Of a stretch of 64,000 nt of DNA, positions 1 to 11,277 are shown in pieces. Within the stretch, counting starts at the first letter, position 1. Each line of letters opens with the position of its first letter. The stretch is from Agrypnia vestita (taxonomy: Eukaryota; Arthropoda; Insecta; Trichoptera; Phryganeidae), in contig JADDOH010002133.1 of the NCBI GenBank assembly GCA_016648135.1, positions 1 to 64,000 of the forward strand. Direction: 5' to 3'. The position numbers were made by a program, and so were the translations under genes. The notes beneath the pieces were generated by a model. That model had not been told where the DNA came from. It was given only the letters and a program-made list of their open reading frames with translations, and did no database searches.

Positions 1-670
1 AAGATTTGAATACGCGGTAACGCGGTCATGACAAGTTTAGCCATGATATTTCATCTGGACGCTGTGGATGAAGAAATTAATACGTTTGTAAGAAACAATC
101 TTTCTTATATCATCTTTTAATACAGTGTATTTGAGCCGTAGAATTAGAAAATCCGCTCATTATCGTCTATTAAGTGTTGGGATAAAGATCTTAAAGATCC
201 AGACATTGTTATTTTCAGAATACGGATGTAAGTGTGGTATTTTACGTTAGTAGGAAAATTAAGTCCTTACCGATGAGTTGATTGTTTGTCCCGGAGCATT
301 CCTGCTTTAAATAAGGGAACGATATTTCTATATCTGTGTATGGTGCTCCTGCGCTGCGCTCTTCCTTCACAACTGGAGACCACTTCTTTGTCTCCTCCTT
401 TATCTCAATCCGAGATGCATTTCTGCAGCCGATATCGTTAGAAACTATTTCTGAAACAAAAACAATTATAATAAAGAGACAAACAACACAGTCGGAGAGT
501 TCTTACCGACTACCCAGAGTTGTCTCAGGTTACAGATGGTTTTCAGTTTCAAGGTTCCAATTGACTTAGTGTGTATTGGGTTGAATTTAATACCATCGTC
601 TTCTCAAAGACACATATTTTTATAATAATATACTTGAGCAGTATACAAGCAAAGGCAAGAAATTTAAAAA
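1..670. other. AT-rich sequence without a supported gene
   Basis: I see no exon of the zinc-finger family, no RNA gene and no clear transposon here. Short open frames at 336-569 and 571-795 show no recognisable protein, and the second runs into the tandem repeat that follows. The stretch lies downstream of the minus-strand A-type exon, so it may be intron of that gene. Confidence 0.4.
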
Positions 671-1143
671 AATGCTTTGAACGCAGTCACCGAGGATATT
701 TAGATAAGGATATATTTAATTCGAGATTTTATAAGAAATATATCTCTATACCTTCCAAAACCACGTTTGTAAATCACTACCAAAAGCGAAGGTAGCAATA
801 TCCAATATCCACTTCAAACAATCAATCAACCATTCAATCCTCAAAGAAGTGTTACGTGACAAAATGGCCGCTTCATATATTGTAAGAGTTGATGTCGATT
901 TTACTGAAAAATGTTTTGAACACTGTCACCGAGGACATTTAGATAAGAATATATTTAATTCGAGATTTTATAAGAAATATATCTCTATACCTTCCAAAAC
1001 CACGTTTGTAAATCACTATCAAAAGCGAAGGTAGCAATATCCAATATTCACTTCAAACAATCAATCAACCATTCAATCCTCAGTGTTACGAGACAAAATG
1101 GCCGCTTCATATATTGTAAGAGTTGATGTCGATTTTACTGAAA
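671..1143. repeat. Tandem duplication, unit about 239 bp, two copies
   Basis: Copy 1 (671-909) and copy 2 (910-1143) are nearly identical; copy 2 lacks a few bases (AAGAAG in copy 1 near 844). Each copy encodes the same short basic peptide ending in NHYQKRR and a stop. The peptide is not a family I recognise. It may be transposon 3' sequence, and its conservation reflects recent duplication rather than selection. Confidence 0.85.
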
Positions 1144-1569
1144 TATCATAGCAAAATAGCAAAAGCAGTAATATCCACTTTTTGGTATCAATAGCCATGT
1201 TTAAAGGTTTAATATTTATTTATGCACGTATATAAAAGGAAAACTGAGATGGCAATAGTTTTTAAAAACTTAGTTCCAATAAGTTGTAGGTTTCATAGAT
1301 TCTAAAGAAATTTCCTTGAGTAGTGATAAGTTATTTGTATGCATCTCAGCACTTCTTATCACTAAAAAAATTGTTTCATTAATGGATAATCGAACAAAGT
1401 GAGCGCATTCCTCTATGAATGATTTTAAAAGTGCTGCAGAATTATTAATTCAAAAACCATTGGTAGGTGTATTCCTACGCGGACTGTCTATAGGGGCGAT
1501 ATTGGTTACATCATATGCGCATATATCATACAAAATTAAAATCAAACCAAAAATTAAACACATCCTCAC

Positions 1570-1735
1570 TTGAATGCTGCTCAGGCGTAATCTTGGAATA
1601 TTCGAAGCATTCCTGCTTCACATCATGGAGCGATGTATCTATACTAGTATAGAGGACTCCGTCTTGGTATTTTGCTTCATCACCGGTCCTGTCTGGGGAC
1701 CCTGGTTCAGGTTTGACGGCAGAAGCGCGGTCCAT
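1570..1735 (-). CDS. Diverged class A start exon (A0) of a minus-strand zinc-finger-family gene
   Basis: The ATG at 1735-1733 opens a 55-codon exon that ends in phase 1 at a GTGAGG donor (1569-1564), the same phase as every + strand A exon. The peptide starts MDRASAVKPEPGSP and ends near DVKQEC, so both psi-K-x-E motifs of the family (VKPE and VKQE) are kept while the rest has diverged. No finger exon lies between here and position 1, so the gene must continue off the left edge. It is head-to-head with unit 1. No expression evidence is available. Confidence 0.7.
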
Positions 1736-1842
1736 GCTTCTTGTACGAGCTCACTTGACGCAGGTGACCATAGAAAAGAGAATATAACACGTGACGTAAT
1801 TGCCATCATAGAGGATGCAATAAATTCGGATCTCAGGCTGCG

Positions 1843-1871
1843 GCCGACCATAGACAAGAATAACCGTAGAC
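1843..1871 (-). promoter_or_regulatory. GTCTATGG-type motif pair upstream of A0
   Basis: On the minus strand GTCTACGG (1871-1864) is followed by GTCTATGG (1855-1848) and then TCGGC, about 110 bp before the A0 start codon. The + strand units share the second motif with its TCGGC extension. The spacing here is 16 bp instead of the 24 bp seen in the + strand units. Confidence 0.5.
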
Positions 1872-1876
1872 AATTA

Positions 1877-3480
1877 ATAATTATTCGTATTATATTCAAT
1901 ATTCAGGGGACTTACAGGATACAAATATTTTGGCATGTATTTAAATGATCATTTTAATTTTGCAAAAATAGCAAGAAAAAAAATCTCAACGCTCATTTCT
2001 TTTAATGATTGATCCTCTTTCTTCGAGACATAAAATAAATCAAATCAATCGATATTTTAATCTGCTTAGAGCTGCGCAAAAAATGTTTGAGATGTAGAAA
2101 TTATGTTTGATAGTTACTTTTTAGACCCCAAAACTAAGAGAAATTAGCATTAAATTTAATAAATTTAGAAATTTTTTGATAATTCGATAAACAAAGCTTC
2201 AATCTCGAACTTTAAATTTGCGAGAAAAGAGGATGAAAGTTTTGCTGTTGAAGCATCCTGAAAGTAAAACATTTCAATATATAATCGAAAAATATTAATG
2301 TTCTTAATTACATCAGAAAGTTAAAACGCAATTTTCTCAGAAAAGCATTTTTAATATTATCTAGCAGTAGAATTCGAAAAATTTTTAACCAATTCACTTT
2401 ACTTTGCTTATGTACCTAAAAATTCAATTTTCTAAGGAAATACTTAAGATTTTAGGATTTTCTAAGAAACAACTGATTTTTCTATTTTTTGGGAAACAGA
2501 CGAATTTTTAAAACTCCTCCATTTTATATAAAATCAATATTTTCGACAATGGCTGCGCACTTTTTTAGGTATTGAAGGTAAAATAAATTAAAGAAATTCT
2601 TTTATGTTCTAGAACAAAAAATAAAGAATTTATGTTTTGGACTTTTAGACATGCTTAAGAAAGTTATTATCAAATCCATTTTTTATTAGGATGATTTAGT
2701 TAATCAAAAAAATTTAAAAATACACATATTTTTTAGCCGGTTACGCAGATACACGCTAGACCCCCCTTTTAACGAACATCGGTAATTTTTTATCGAGATC
2801 GTTTTTTTTCTTTAAAAAGATCGCCACGGAAGTCCAGTATTTTGGACTGGGTAGGCGAGAGGATAGATGTTACCACTTAATGCAGGGTTTCACGCGAAGC
2901 TTCTATATAGAAAAGCGAAACGAAAGGAAAACCACGAGTTCTCGACCGTTTTTGCCGATTTTGATTAATCAAATATTAAATTCCTTAAGACTAAATTCTT
3001 TATTCTTTTAGTTAATGTGATGTAAATATTATGATGTAAATAGTAACGTAAAACAAAGATGTGTATCATTATTGACTTTTAGTGAAAATTCGCAATAAAA
3101 AGCCGTAGTGGAATCATACTGATATCCCACTCTCGTTACTTCTGTAGGCATCAGTGGATACTTAAGGATGAAATGAAGGTGAAGGAAATTGAGATTAGTA
3201 TAAATTTGTAATAACGAATGACTTTTACTCCTTTAGCATGGACTTAAAAACTCTAGTTAAATAGTTAGTGGATAAGTATAGTTAAAGCTAAAGAACCTAC
3301 TTGTATGAACCAAATAATTGAACCTTCTCAAATTATTCTTTAATATCAAAAGTATAAATCAATAAAAAATATGTGTTCCCTATGATGTGTGTTTGTCTTA
3401 ACTAAATAAATGCAATTAATTAATTGTTGAAAAATCTCACGAAAACAGATAACATCTCTTACTGGGATAACAAATCTTTT
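1877..3480. other. Intergenic AT-rich DNA between divergent A0 and unit 1
   Basis: Long A/T runs and no open frame with recognisable protein. It separates the divergent A0 start from the promoter block of unit 1. I see no RNA gene or intact transposon in it. Confidence 0.4.
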
Positions 3481-3613
3481 ACGAAGACCGCATATAAAAA
3501 CTAGGGAAATAAATGTTGAGATATGATAGAAACACTAAAATTACAGAGACGCAGGCGACGCGACGCAGGTAAATACATAGGTCATAAGAATAAATCAATT
3601 ATATTTCGTATTC

Positions 3614-3660
3614 GTCTATGGAATAAGAACCGCTCTGATCTATGGTCGGCTGCCATTTGA
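3614..3660 (+). promoter_or_regulatory. Paired octamer element upstream of A1
   Basis: GTCTATGG (3614-3621) and ATCTATGG (3638-3645) lie 24 bp apart, start to start. The second runs into TCGGCTGCCATTTGA. The same arrangement precedes all five + strand A exons, about 50-90 bp before the ATG. It is a likely core promoter or 5' UTR control site. Confidence 0.6.
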
Positions 3661-3695
3661 GGTTAATCGTAAATCGTTTATCTTATACCATAATC

Positions 3696-3843
3696 ATGGA
3701 CCGTGCTGTGCCGGAATTTCTTGCCGTCAAGCCTGAACCGCGATCTCCTCCCGAAAGCGACCGTGAAGAAGGTAGTGGAACCCTCTTCATTGATATAAAG
3801 CAGGAATACTTGGGGCATTCCTGGGAGGCAGACCAGCGCACCG
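3696..3843 (+). CDS. Exon A1 (start exon, unit 1)
   Basis: The family-aligned ATG is 3696; the upstream in-frame ATG at 3642 lies in the promoter block and is not conserved. The peptide begins MDRAVPEFLAVKPEPRS and has VKPE (K12) and IKQE (K35). It ends in phase 1 at a CCG|GTAAGG donor. Confidence 0.8.
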
Positions 3844-6800
3844 GTAAGGAGTTAGTTTCTGTTATCATATCAATGGTGAAATTGAAAATCTCCGAAAATC
3901 TTTATTTATATATAATGAAAATCTCCGCGCACTCATAGAAAAATCATATTATTCCAAACTCTGGTCGCAAACTCAGTTGTACAATTTCTGCTTGGCGACA
4001 TGGTGGTGACTTTTTTCACGGGGGTCATGTTGTTTTTAAACTAGGGCACTAAATTATATCGTAAATATTTTCTCCCGAAAAGATCGGCGTTAGATCCAAC
4101 ATCCTTAACTTGTACTATACTTTTATCTCAGTTTCTTCATTTGGATAAGTTTTGTTTATATGCCCCTCATGATGTTCACGACCATACTACTTACTGTGCT
4201 CCACTTCTGTTCCTGCAGGAGCGCTACAAGCACTGATCTGCCGCATCTCTAGCACACTGACGTCGGCAAATAGCTCACCAGCTGAAATACAGGACGTTCT
4301 ATGAATGCTACTATGTACTACTCTATATATCTTTAGGGAAGTTGTGGAATTCATGGAATCAAAGAGTGATTGATTGTTGCTGGTTTAATGGTTATTTCTC
4401 CTCGGAGTTAAGCTCCGGGTGCAAGTGAAAGTGTACAAGTACAGTTATAACGAAAAGTAAGTAAAATGAAGAACAAACAATGTTTTGACGCGTAGCGCGG
4501 TCCTGGCACCTTTGTTTTATCATGAAATTTATGATTTTTGTTTCATTCCTATGTCTATTGTAGGTAAGACCTCACTGTGTAACCAAACGGAAGCGCTAAT
4601 AAGTACACGGGAACAAAAGATGTTGTGCTAAGGAGACTAAACAAAGATGCCTCATTTTTAGTCAGGTGTTCCTTATAACTTTAGGCGGACCGCGCTACGC
4701 GTCAAAAGATTGTTTGTTCTTCATTTTACTTACTTTTCGTTATTACTATACTCGTACACTTTCACTTGCACCCGGAGCTTAACTCCGATGAGAAATAACC
4801 ATTAAACCATCAATAATCAATCACTCTTTGATTCCACGAATTCCGAAACTTCCCTAAAGATGTATGGAGTAGTACATAGTACTATTCATAGACCGTCCTG
4901 TATTTCAGCTGGTGAACTATTTGCCGATGTCAGTGTGATTGAGAAGTGACAAATTCTACACGTATCAGCGAGAAATAACCATTCGATTCCATCCTTCATT
5001 TCATAATTTTCCTTGATCCCATTGTTTCTGTTGCTCTGCAGGGGACTGTGGCGAGAGGCTGGGGACTGCAGGGAGCGGGCCCCCTGCTCCGCACCTGGCT
5101 GCCGTCAAGCCTGAACCAGGGTCAAACCGAGGAAAAGTCGGCGGATCGCGTTACATTGAAATAGTAATTCCAGATATAAAGCGGGAATGCGCAGAGCACA
5201 CCAGTAACGGTAAATATAGCTTCCTATTTTATTTGAGTTGAGTCGACTACAGAACTCGAAGGAAACGTATGGGAAATTTACTTTGAATTCATAATATAGT
5301 GCAGAGTCCGATCCCAAGCAGGGTGCAAAACAAAAGAAAGAAGAGAAACGCAGATATGTTGAAGGGAACATTCCCGGTGTGTCAACTAATGAGGTGGGCT
5401 CATAAAAACAATCTGTACCTACACTCCTACGGTCGACTGCGGCGCTGGACGGTAATCCAGCCTTAAATTTATGTAATTCCTTAAATTTATTCACACAGAA
5501 TATTACAATACCCAAAAATATGTGCAAATATACCATGTCCCACAATAATAAAAATCCAAAACGATTAAAAAATACACCCAATTATCGTTCATCGTTTCAC
5601 ATATTAATATACAGGACCAACCTGCCAATGATTATGCCTGTTGGAAGAGCTACTACTATGCTGAACAATATCACTCTCCGACATTGATCCGTTCCATGTG
5701 TTTGAGAGAGTTTTCCGAAGCAGGATTCTCCTGGATGTTTGATATGAATGATTTTATACAAGTTTAATATTTGTTTTTGTTTATATATGTTTTTATATTT
5801 CTAACGTACGGATTACATTTGTGCTTGTAACATAAATGTTATATAAAAAATAAATAAATTGAAATTGAAATAATATCTTCCTGGCGACGACGTCCACCAC
5901 GTAGAAGGCGCTTTTCAGGGCCACCAACTCCTCTTGCCTAAGGTCGTGTCCGCGAGCTGCGCCCGGGTTTTCACATTCCGTGCGGCACAGACATACATTA
6001 TAAGCAATACAATAAATTACTTATCTGGGTTTTACATTACACGCTAGGTCCACTGCCACTGGATGATTAAGTGTAGAATATGAAAAAAATTGAGCTGCGT
6101 TCATTAAAACAAAATACTTTTTATAGTTATACCCTGATGTGGTACTTAGATTAAAATTGGTGCGTACGGAAATTTTGTTTGGAAAATCGGACCCTCACCG
6201 AAGCAATTTTGAGGTTGTTTGCTGGTGAAAAACGCTAAAATGTATGCTGTTTCCTTAATTATTACTATTACCTTAATTAAGGTCATCGTACTAATGAAAA
6301 TGAAGAAATACAAAAAAAATCACCCGTACTGCAAAGATAAGGAAATTGGCTTACCTCATCACGGCACCTCGTTACACTAGGAAAACTCAACGGATGACTG
6401 GGGACTAGCAGAAGGGAAACCTTGAGAAATGACAAATTCTACATGTGTGTCAGCAAGAAATAACTATTCGTTGCGATCCTTTATTTCATAATCTTCTATT
6501 ATGATCTCATTGTTTCTGTTACTTTACAGGGGACTATGGTGAGAGGCTGGGAACCATACACACTGCCCCACACCTTGCTCCCGTCAAACCTGAACCTGGG
6601 TCAGGAGGAGAAGAAGGAGGATCGCATTACACTGATATAGACATAGTAGTTCCAGATATAAAGCATGAACGCTCGGAGTACACCAGTAATGACAACAAGC
6701 ACCCCGGTAAAGATGTAGTTTCCTTCGAATAATAATATATTCTGTGAAATAATAGTCCAATCATTTTCGGTCGGAAAAATTCCTGTTAAGCTGAATTTTT

Positions 6801-8431
6801 GTGTACACGTATGTTTCGTTGCTACTAATAAGTATATGACAAAATCCTAAAAATATCAGCAGAGCTTTGCAATGGATGTCGATGAAGGTAAAACTAAAAA
6901 AAAAACATAATTATCTCCAAGATTGGCTATATGCGTTTCTTCCTTAAGATTAACTCTTTTCGAAATATTGTATTACGCATTGTAGTACCAGTATTATGCT
7001 ACCGGAGATTGAAGACGGGAGAGACGGTATATGTTTGGTTTATACATACTAATTAGCGTAATTGAAGCGTACGCATATACAAAAATTGGGCTTGCAGGAA
7101 TTTTTCTGACTGGCATTATTTTCGTTATTTAATTAAACTGCACGATAATTAATTTTTCTTTTGTTGAGATGTTTGAGTCATTCAACGTCTTTGTATTGTA
7201 TTTAAAAAAAATTTGATACGATTAGATTTTAGTCTAATTCTCCCGTTCGCGGGTTTAATAAATAAATTCTCCCCAAAATTCACGCTTGGCGACTGCCTGG
7301 TAGAAAAATGTTACCAAGATCATCTGATTCATATATTTTATTTTAACAGGTTCACTCCACAGCAAACTGGATAACACAACTGGGCCTCAGACTATTTCTG
7401 GAACATCGCTAGAATTTAATGACTCGTGTAGTACAAAACAGAGCTCAAGATATCAATGTAAACTTAAACGCTTCTCTTGTGCATATTGTACCTATAAGTG
7501 CAGACAAAAAACGACGTTAAATAGGCATACCTTCATTCACACTGGAGAAAAACCGTTCTCGTGCGCCCACTGCACTTATTCATGTATTCGGAAAGAATAC
7601 TTGAGAACGCACATGCTCTCTCACTCTGAAGATAAACTGTTAACATGTACCTATTGCGCATATACATGCAAGCATAAAGGAACCTTGAAGACTCACGAAC
7701 TCACGCATACAGGGGGAAAACCGTTCTCATGTCCACACTGTAGTTACACATGTAAATTGAATTCATTGTTGAAGAAACACATGGTCCGTCATACCGGCGA
7801 GAACGTGTTTTCGTGTACCGAGTGTACTTATACGTGTAAGCGAAAAGGAAGTTTGTTACGTCACATGCCGTCTCACACTGCCGACAAACCTTTCGCATGT
7901 ACCCAGTGTAGTCGTACCTATTACCAGAAAGTGTCTCTAAAAGCACATATACTCACCCACACAGGCGAGAAACCATTCTCATGTACACACTGCACTTATA
8001 CAAGTACTCAGAAATCAACGATGAAAGCACACATACTCACTCACACTGGCGAGAAACCTTTCGCGTGTACACAATGCACTTACACAAGTATTCAGAAATC
8101 AACGTTGAAAACTCACATGCTCTCTCACTCTGGTGAGAAACCGATCTCTTGTGACTTATGCACTTATACATGTAACCGTAAACAGTATTTAACATTGCAT
8201 ATGCGCAAGCATACTGATGCGAAACTATTCTCTTGTACTCTCTGTAGCTACACAATTCATCTAAAAGCAAGTCTTAAAAAGCATATGTTTTCTCACAGTA
8301 ATGAGAAACCCTTCTCGTGTATCCACTGCCCTTATACATGTAAGCGGAAAGAATACTTGAAAAAACACGTGCTCACCCATAACAGTAATACTAATGTACC
8401 CAGTACACGTGTTATCGCAAAATCTCCTTAA
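3696..8431 (+). CDS. C2H2 zinc-finger protein, unit 1 (A1-B1-B2-C1)
   Basis: The model joins 3696-3843, 5042-5209, 6530-6706 and 7350-8431: 1575 nt, 524 aa. All three introns are phase 1 with GT-AG ends, and the frame runs without a stop from ATG to TAA. The N-terminal third is short modules, each with two SUMO-acceptor-like motifs (psi-K-x-E). The C-terminal part is 11 tandem C2H2 fingers. The product is expected to be a nuclear DNA-binding regulator; targets and expression are unknown. No BTB, ZAD or KRAB domain is present. An AATAAA signal lies at 8483-8488. B exons might be skipped without frame loss, so several isoforms are possible. Confidence 0.75.
4025..4165. repeat. Remnant arm of the A-B intron inverted-repeat element
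   Basis: Matches the end of the long inverted arms found in the same intron of units 4 (41640-41870) and 5 (49470-49740). The shared stretch runs through TTTTATCTCAGTTT. Only this end survives in unit 1. Confidence 0.55.
4253..4937. mobile_element. Foldback element with 251-bp inverted arms
   Basis: The left arm 4253-4503 and right arm 4687-4937 are near-perfect inverted copies around a spacer of about 183 bp. The outer ends read CACACTGACGTCGGC and its complement. No coding frame is visible, so it is a non-autonomous foldback or MITE-type insertion in the first intron of unit 1. Confidence 0.85.
5042..5209 (+). CDS. Exon B1 (unit 1)
   Basis: Acceptor CTCTGCAG then GGGACTGTGGCG. It encodes GDCGERLGTAGSGPP and then VKPEP and DIKREC, so both psi-K-x-E motifs are intact. 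It is 168 nt, a multiple of three. It lacks the usual NEHPG end and stops at AACG|GTAAAT, a slightly unusual donor. Confidence 0.8.
5600..5880 (+). mobile_element. Probable 3' end of a non-LTR retrotransposon
   Basis: An A/T-rich tail ends in a short tandem tract (AAATTGAAATTGAAAT, near 5858-5873), typical of non-LTR 3' ends. The upstream 150 bp has no intact frame. It lies in the B1-B2 intron. Confidence 0.4.
6530..6706 (+). CDS. Exon B2 (unit 1)
   Basis: 177 nt, phase 1 at both ends (acceptor TTTACAG, donor CCG|GTAAAG). It starts GDYGERLGTIHTAPH and carries VKPE and IKHE. The Cys after the second motif (KREC in sister exons) is Arg here, while the Lys and Glu of the motif are kept. Confidence 0.8.
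6751..7135. repeat. Inverted-arm element in the B2-C1 intron
   Basis: The left arm begins AATAGTCCAATC at 6751 and runs to about 6885. A partial, opposite arm lies near 7070-7135. Corresponding arms occur in units 4 and 5, so the element predates the unit duplications. Confidence 0.5.
7226..7349 (+). other. Conserved leader of the finger-exon intron
   Basis: A block of about 120 bp running from GATTTTAGTCTAATTCTCCC to the TTTTAACAG acceptor. It is repeated before every C exon, and in decayed form after B3, B5 and B7 where no C exon follows. It is useful as a landmark for lost C exons. Confidence 0.6.
7350..8431 (+). CDS. Exon C1: linker plus 11 C2H2 fingers (unit 1)
   Basis: Acceptor TTTTAACAG at 7341-7349. 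A linker of about 45 residues starts GSLHSKLDNTTGP, followed by 11 fingers of form C-x2-C-x12-H-x3-H and a short tail ending VIAKSP. The usual Phe between the second Cys and first His is mostly Cys (for example CTECTYTCKRKGSLLRH), or Ser/Tyr. The coding part is the same length as C2 and C5 (359 aa). The exon continues upstream in frame of the first internal ATG at 7601. Confidence 0.9.
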
Positions 8432-8720
8432 AATACATTCTTGCTTTGGCGATAAAACATTCTGCCTAGAAAAAAGGAAAATAATAAATCATGTTCTTAC
8501 CTTCATGTCAATGAAATTGCTTTTACCTTTTCAGATTTTATTTTAGTATGTTCAGCTCTACCACAATCAGCGTCATGCGCCGTGCGTCATTATAAACTGT
8601 ACTGTGTGCTGAATCACTTCAGTACTGACTGAAGTAACTTAAATATGAATGGGACAATAGTGGCGCTTTTGACTAATAGTGAATAAATTTTAGGTTCAAT
8701 CTTCACTTCAGCACGAATAA
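8432..8720 (+). other. 3' flank of C1, block conserved between units
   Basis: Holds AATAAA at 8483-8488. The following text (including GTACTGACTG) also follows C4, C5 and C6, so the duplicated unit includes a few hundred bp beyond the stop codon. Confidence 0.5.
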
Positions 8721-8894
8721 CTTCTTCTTTTGGCACAATTTTATTTTTTGTAACGGAAGTTAGTTTTTAAAGAGAAAATTTAGTAGGTATGGAATGAAAT
8801 GCGCGCCCATCCATGTGCACCAGAAGTTAGCCATCAAAGAGAGTTTAATGTGTATAATTCATTTAAGAAAATTTTTGTTTGCCAAAAACAATTA

Positions 8895-9070
8895 AAAGTG
8901 ATATTCGAGGAATTATTTATTGCAAAAAGACGTGATTATCAGATATTCGTTTTCAAAACTTAAATCACATTCATTCATTTGACATTCAATGCGGCTGTCA
9001 AAGTTGTATAGTTTCGAAAATTTTGAATACGGTACTATTTTAGGCCGATAAACGGTGTAGGTAGATAGGT
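8895..9070. repeat. Dispersed repeat, copy 1
   Basis: About 175 bp (from AAAGTGATATTCGAGGAA) that matches 36328-36480. It has no coding capacity that I can identify. Confidence 0.55.
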
Positions 9071-9344
9071 ACTTGGACTTTTTTTGAAAAAGCGCACCTA
9101 TTTTGAAAAGGAACAACGTCTCAATAACAAACCCATATTGAATTCTTGTCAGCTCTCAGATTCTGTTTATTTGCGAGTTCACGAATATTTCGGTCGTTTT
9201 TTAAGAAAGCGTTTGTTTGCCCCAATTGTTATAAATATTCCAGGTTACCTACATTTCTGTAAGTATGAGTTTTAATTCTTTTTATTAAACTCAATGCTAT
9301 AATTTTTTTTACGCTTCAACAGGCCAAGAGGCCCAATTACAGAT

Positions 9345-9475
9345 GCGAAAGACATCACAAAACACCCAGGCTTAATAAGTAAATCACATAGATTAAGTGT
9401 GACCTCACCGGGAATCGAAGCCGGAACTCTCGGTGTGAGAAGCCAGTGTCATACCATCCGGTAATCTACAATGAT
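9345..9475 (-). repeat. tRNA-derived SINE-like relic
   Basis: On the minus strand there is a tRNA-like B box (GGCTTCGATTCCCGG) preceded by ATGGTATGACACTGG. The T stem and acceptor do not fold into a full cloverleaf, so it is not called as a tRNA. Confidence 0.4.
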
Positions 9476-9644
9476 CTGTATAGATTTTTACGTTTCAGTA
9501 CTTTTAGGGTCATTAATATATAATTTTGCATTTATTTTAGTTTTTTGAGTATTATTTATACCGCGCGTACTTACATGAGTACACGATTTATTTCTAATAG
9601 TCTAAGAGTCCCGTGCCAAGCACCTCACAGTATTGTTAGAGCGC

Positions 9645-9704
9645 GCGGTCTAGCTATAGAAACAGTACAACGTCTCTGACCTACTGTTTCTATAGCTAGA
9701 CCGC
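9645..9704. repeat. Perfect 23-bp inverted repeat with 14-nt loop
   Basis: Arms 9645-9667 and 9682-9704 are exact complements, containing CTATAGAAACAGTA and TACTGTTTCTATAG. It could be the core of a tiny MITE or a small-RNA-type hairpin. No protein context. Confidence 0.7.
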
Positions 9705-10083
9705 ATCAAAAGAATGTGCGCAAAAAATATGTGTGCTGTTACGTTGCAAAAACTATATATTTATTTGGAATATCATATCGAGGCTTGTAATGCGGGCTTG
9801 CCAGGCAACTTTCCCCCGCTTTCTTCTTACCGGACAAAGCTAGGGAATGGTCTTTTGATTGTGGTCGACCTATAGTAATAGATAAGATCACATACCAGCT
9901 TGAAAAGATAGCCTTATAATATGCACCAGCGTCGTAGGCAGTTGATGGTCTCTCACCTCCGGGCGGAAAAAAGACTTCGAGAAGTGTCGGCGTCGAGGGT
10001 TCCGGTAAAAAAGGCTAGTTTTAATGATGTAACAGTCAATGACACACAGATTGACGAGTAAGGGAAATTGGAGACGCTTGATC

Positions 10084-10662
10084 TAGGGTTGCCAACCGTA
10101 CTCTAAGATAGAATATTGTACTCTATATCATGTAGACGTACTTTATAATCTATATCACTAATAGAGGACGCTAAAGTACTCTTTTTTACACAACGTTTAC
10201 TATACTAGTGCCAGTCACGCATATATGATGATGCATACCTATTATCGTAACCAAAAATGTTGACTATTTACTTTTAATATGCTGGTATTCCCAAGTTGAA
10301 ATTGATTAAAAATGAGCTCCTGATGGAGCGTACAATTCTTTTAAAAATAATGAAAAATTGTTATATGCTGCAAAAAGTTGCCTTTTCAAAAATTTTAAAT
10401 AAATGATAATCTTTTTTTTTTAATAAAAATAGAGATGCGAACACGGAATAGGTGTCACATCAATATTCTTACTATTTTCAAACTAAGCTAAAATGCTTGT
10501 GCTATGAAAATAGGACTAACTTGCTAGTCTGTAATGAAGTTCGAACCCGCGACCTTTGGATCACGAGGCGAGTGTCCTAACCACAAGACCAACAAGCTAC
10601 TCGATTTACAATACTCAATACTTTTATAATTCTATTTCTTCTAATATAAGTTGGCAACCCTA
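10084..10662. mobile_element. hAT-type non-autonomous element, copy 1, with nested SINE
   Basis: Ends are TAGGGTTGCCAAC and GTTGGCAACCCTA. The flanking 8-bp sequences GCTTGATC and GCTTGCTC match at 7 of 8, which fits hAT target-site length. The interior matches copy 2 (31787-32212) except for about 190 bp near 10425-10612. That extra part contains a tRNA-like stretch on the minus strand (GGGTTCGAA B box near 10532-10540). Confidence 0.75.
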
Positions 10663-10857
10663 GCTTGCTCCCCCTTTGGTTTTATACCCTTAATTACCTT
10701 ACTGTAGATCATTTTTCAAATGTCTCGGTACTCAAAGTAGTGGAATTTTATTGGCGGTAATCAGTATGATAACCATTTTCATTGGTTTATAAATGTTATC
10801 ACTATCCCAGCAAAATAATAGAAAGGTAATGCTATCAAATGTCCCATAGAGACTCAA

Positions 10858-11277
10858 AGCCAGCGACCGCCAGACTTACGTTGCAACCTGAAATATTTTC
10901 TGTATATGTACACCATAGGTAGGTAAGGCAATTGTCGTAATATCCAAACCTTCTTTCCTATGTAGAGGCAATGCCCCGACTGCATTACGAGACCATTATC
11001 TCTCGACTCTCTCAAGACAATCCGCGTCGACAGTCCGGCTATCGTCACATTTACGGACTCAGGATCCCCGCCCACGATCATCGGCTGCTGTACCACCTCC
11101 TCGCTTGTAAATCTTCATCGACTCTTTCCGGACAATAAAACCATCAAGCACCTGATTTTTTTTTTTACTTTTACTGCCCACCACCATACAACCATTTTCC
11201 TAAACCTATTATAATGTACATTAACAGAAAATATTTCGGGTTTGATACTATAACGTAAGTCTGGCGGTCGCTGGCTT
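10858..11277. mobile_element. Inverted-repeat element with shared 25-bp ends
   Basis: The left end AGCCAGCGACCGCCAGACTT is the complement of the right end at about 11253-11277. The similarity continues inward with gaps to TGTACA on each side. No transposase frame is visible. Confidence 0.65.

Noticed and set aside
7701..8270. Minus-strand frames opposite C1, and similar frames opposite C2, C3, C5 and C6
   Set aside because: They are antisense shadows of repetitive finger codons and show no independent features.
9345..9475. tRNA gene on the minus strand
   Set aside because: B-box-like sequence only; no cloverleaf.
10500..10612. tRNA gene on the minus strand
   Set aside because: A box and B box text exists, but the T stem and acceptor stem do not pair; it is a SINE relic nested in an hAT element.
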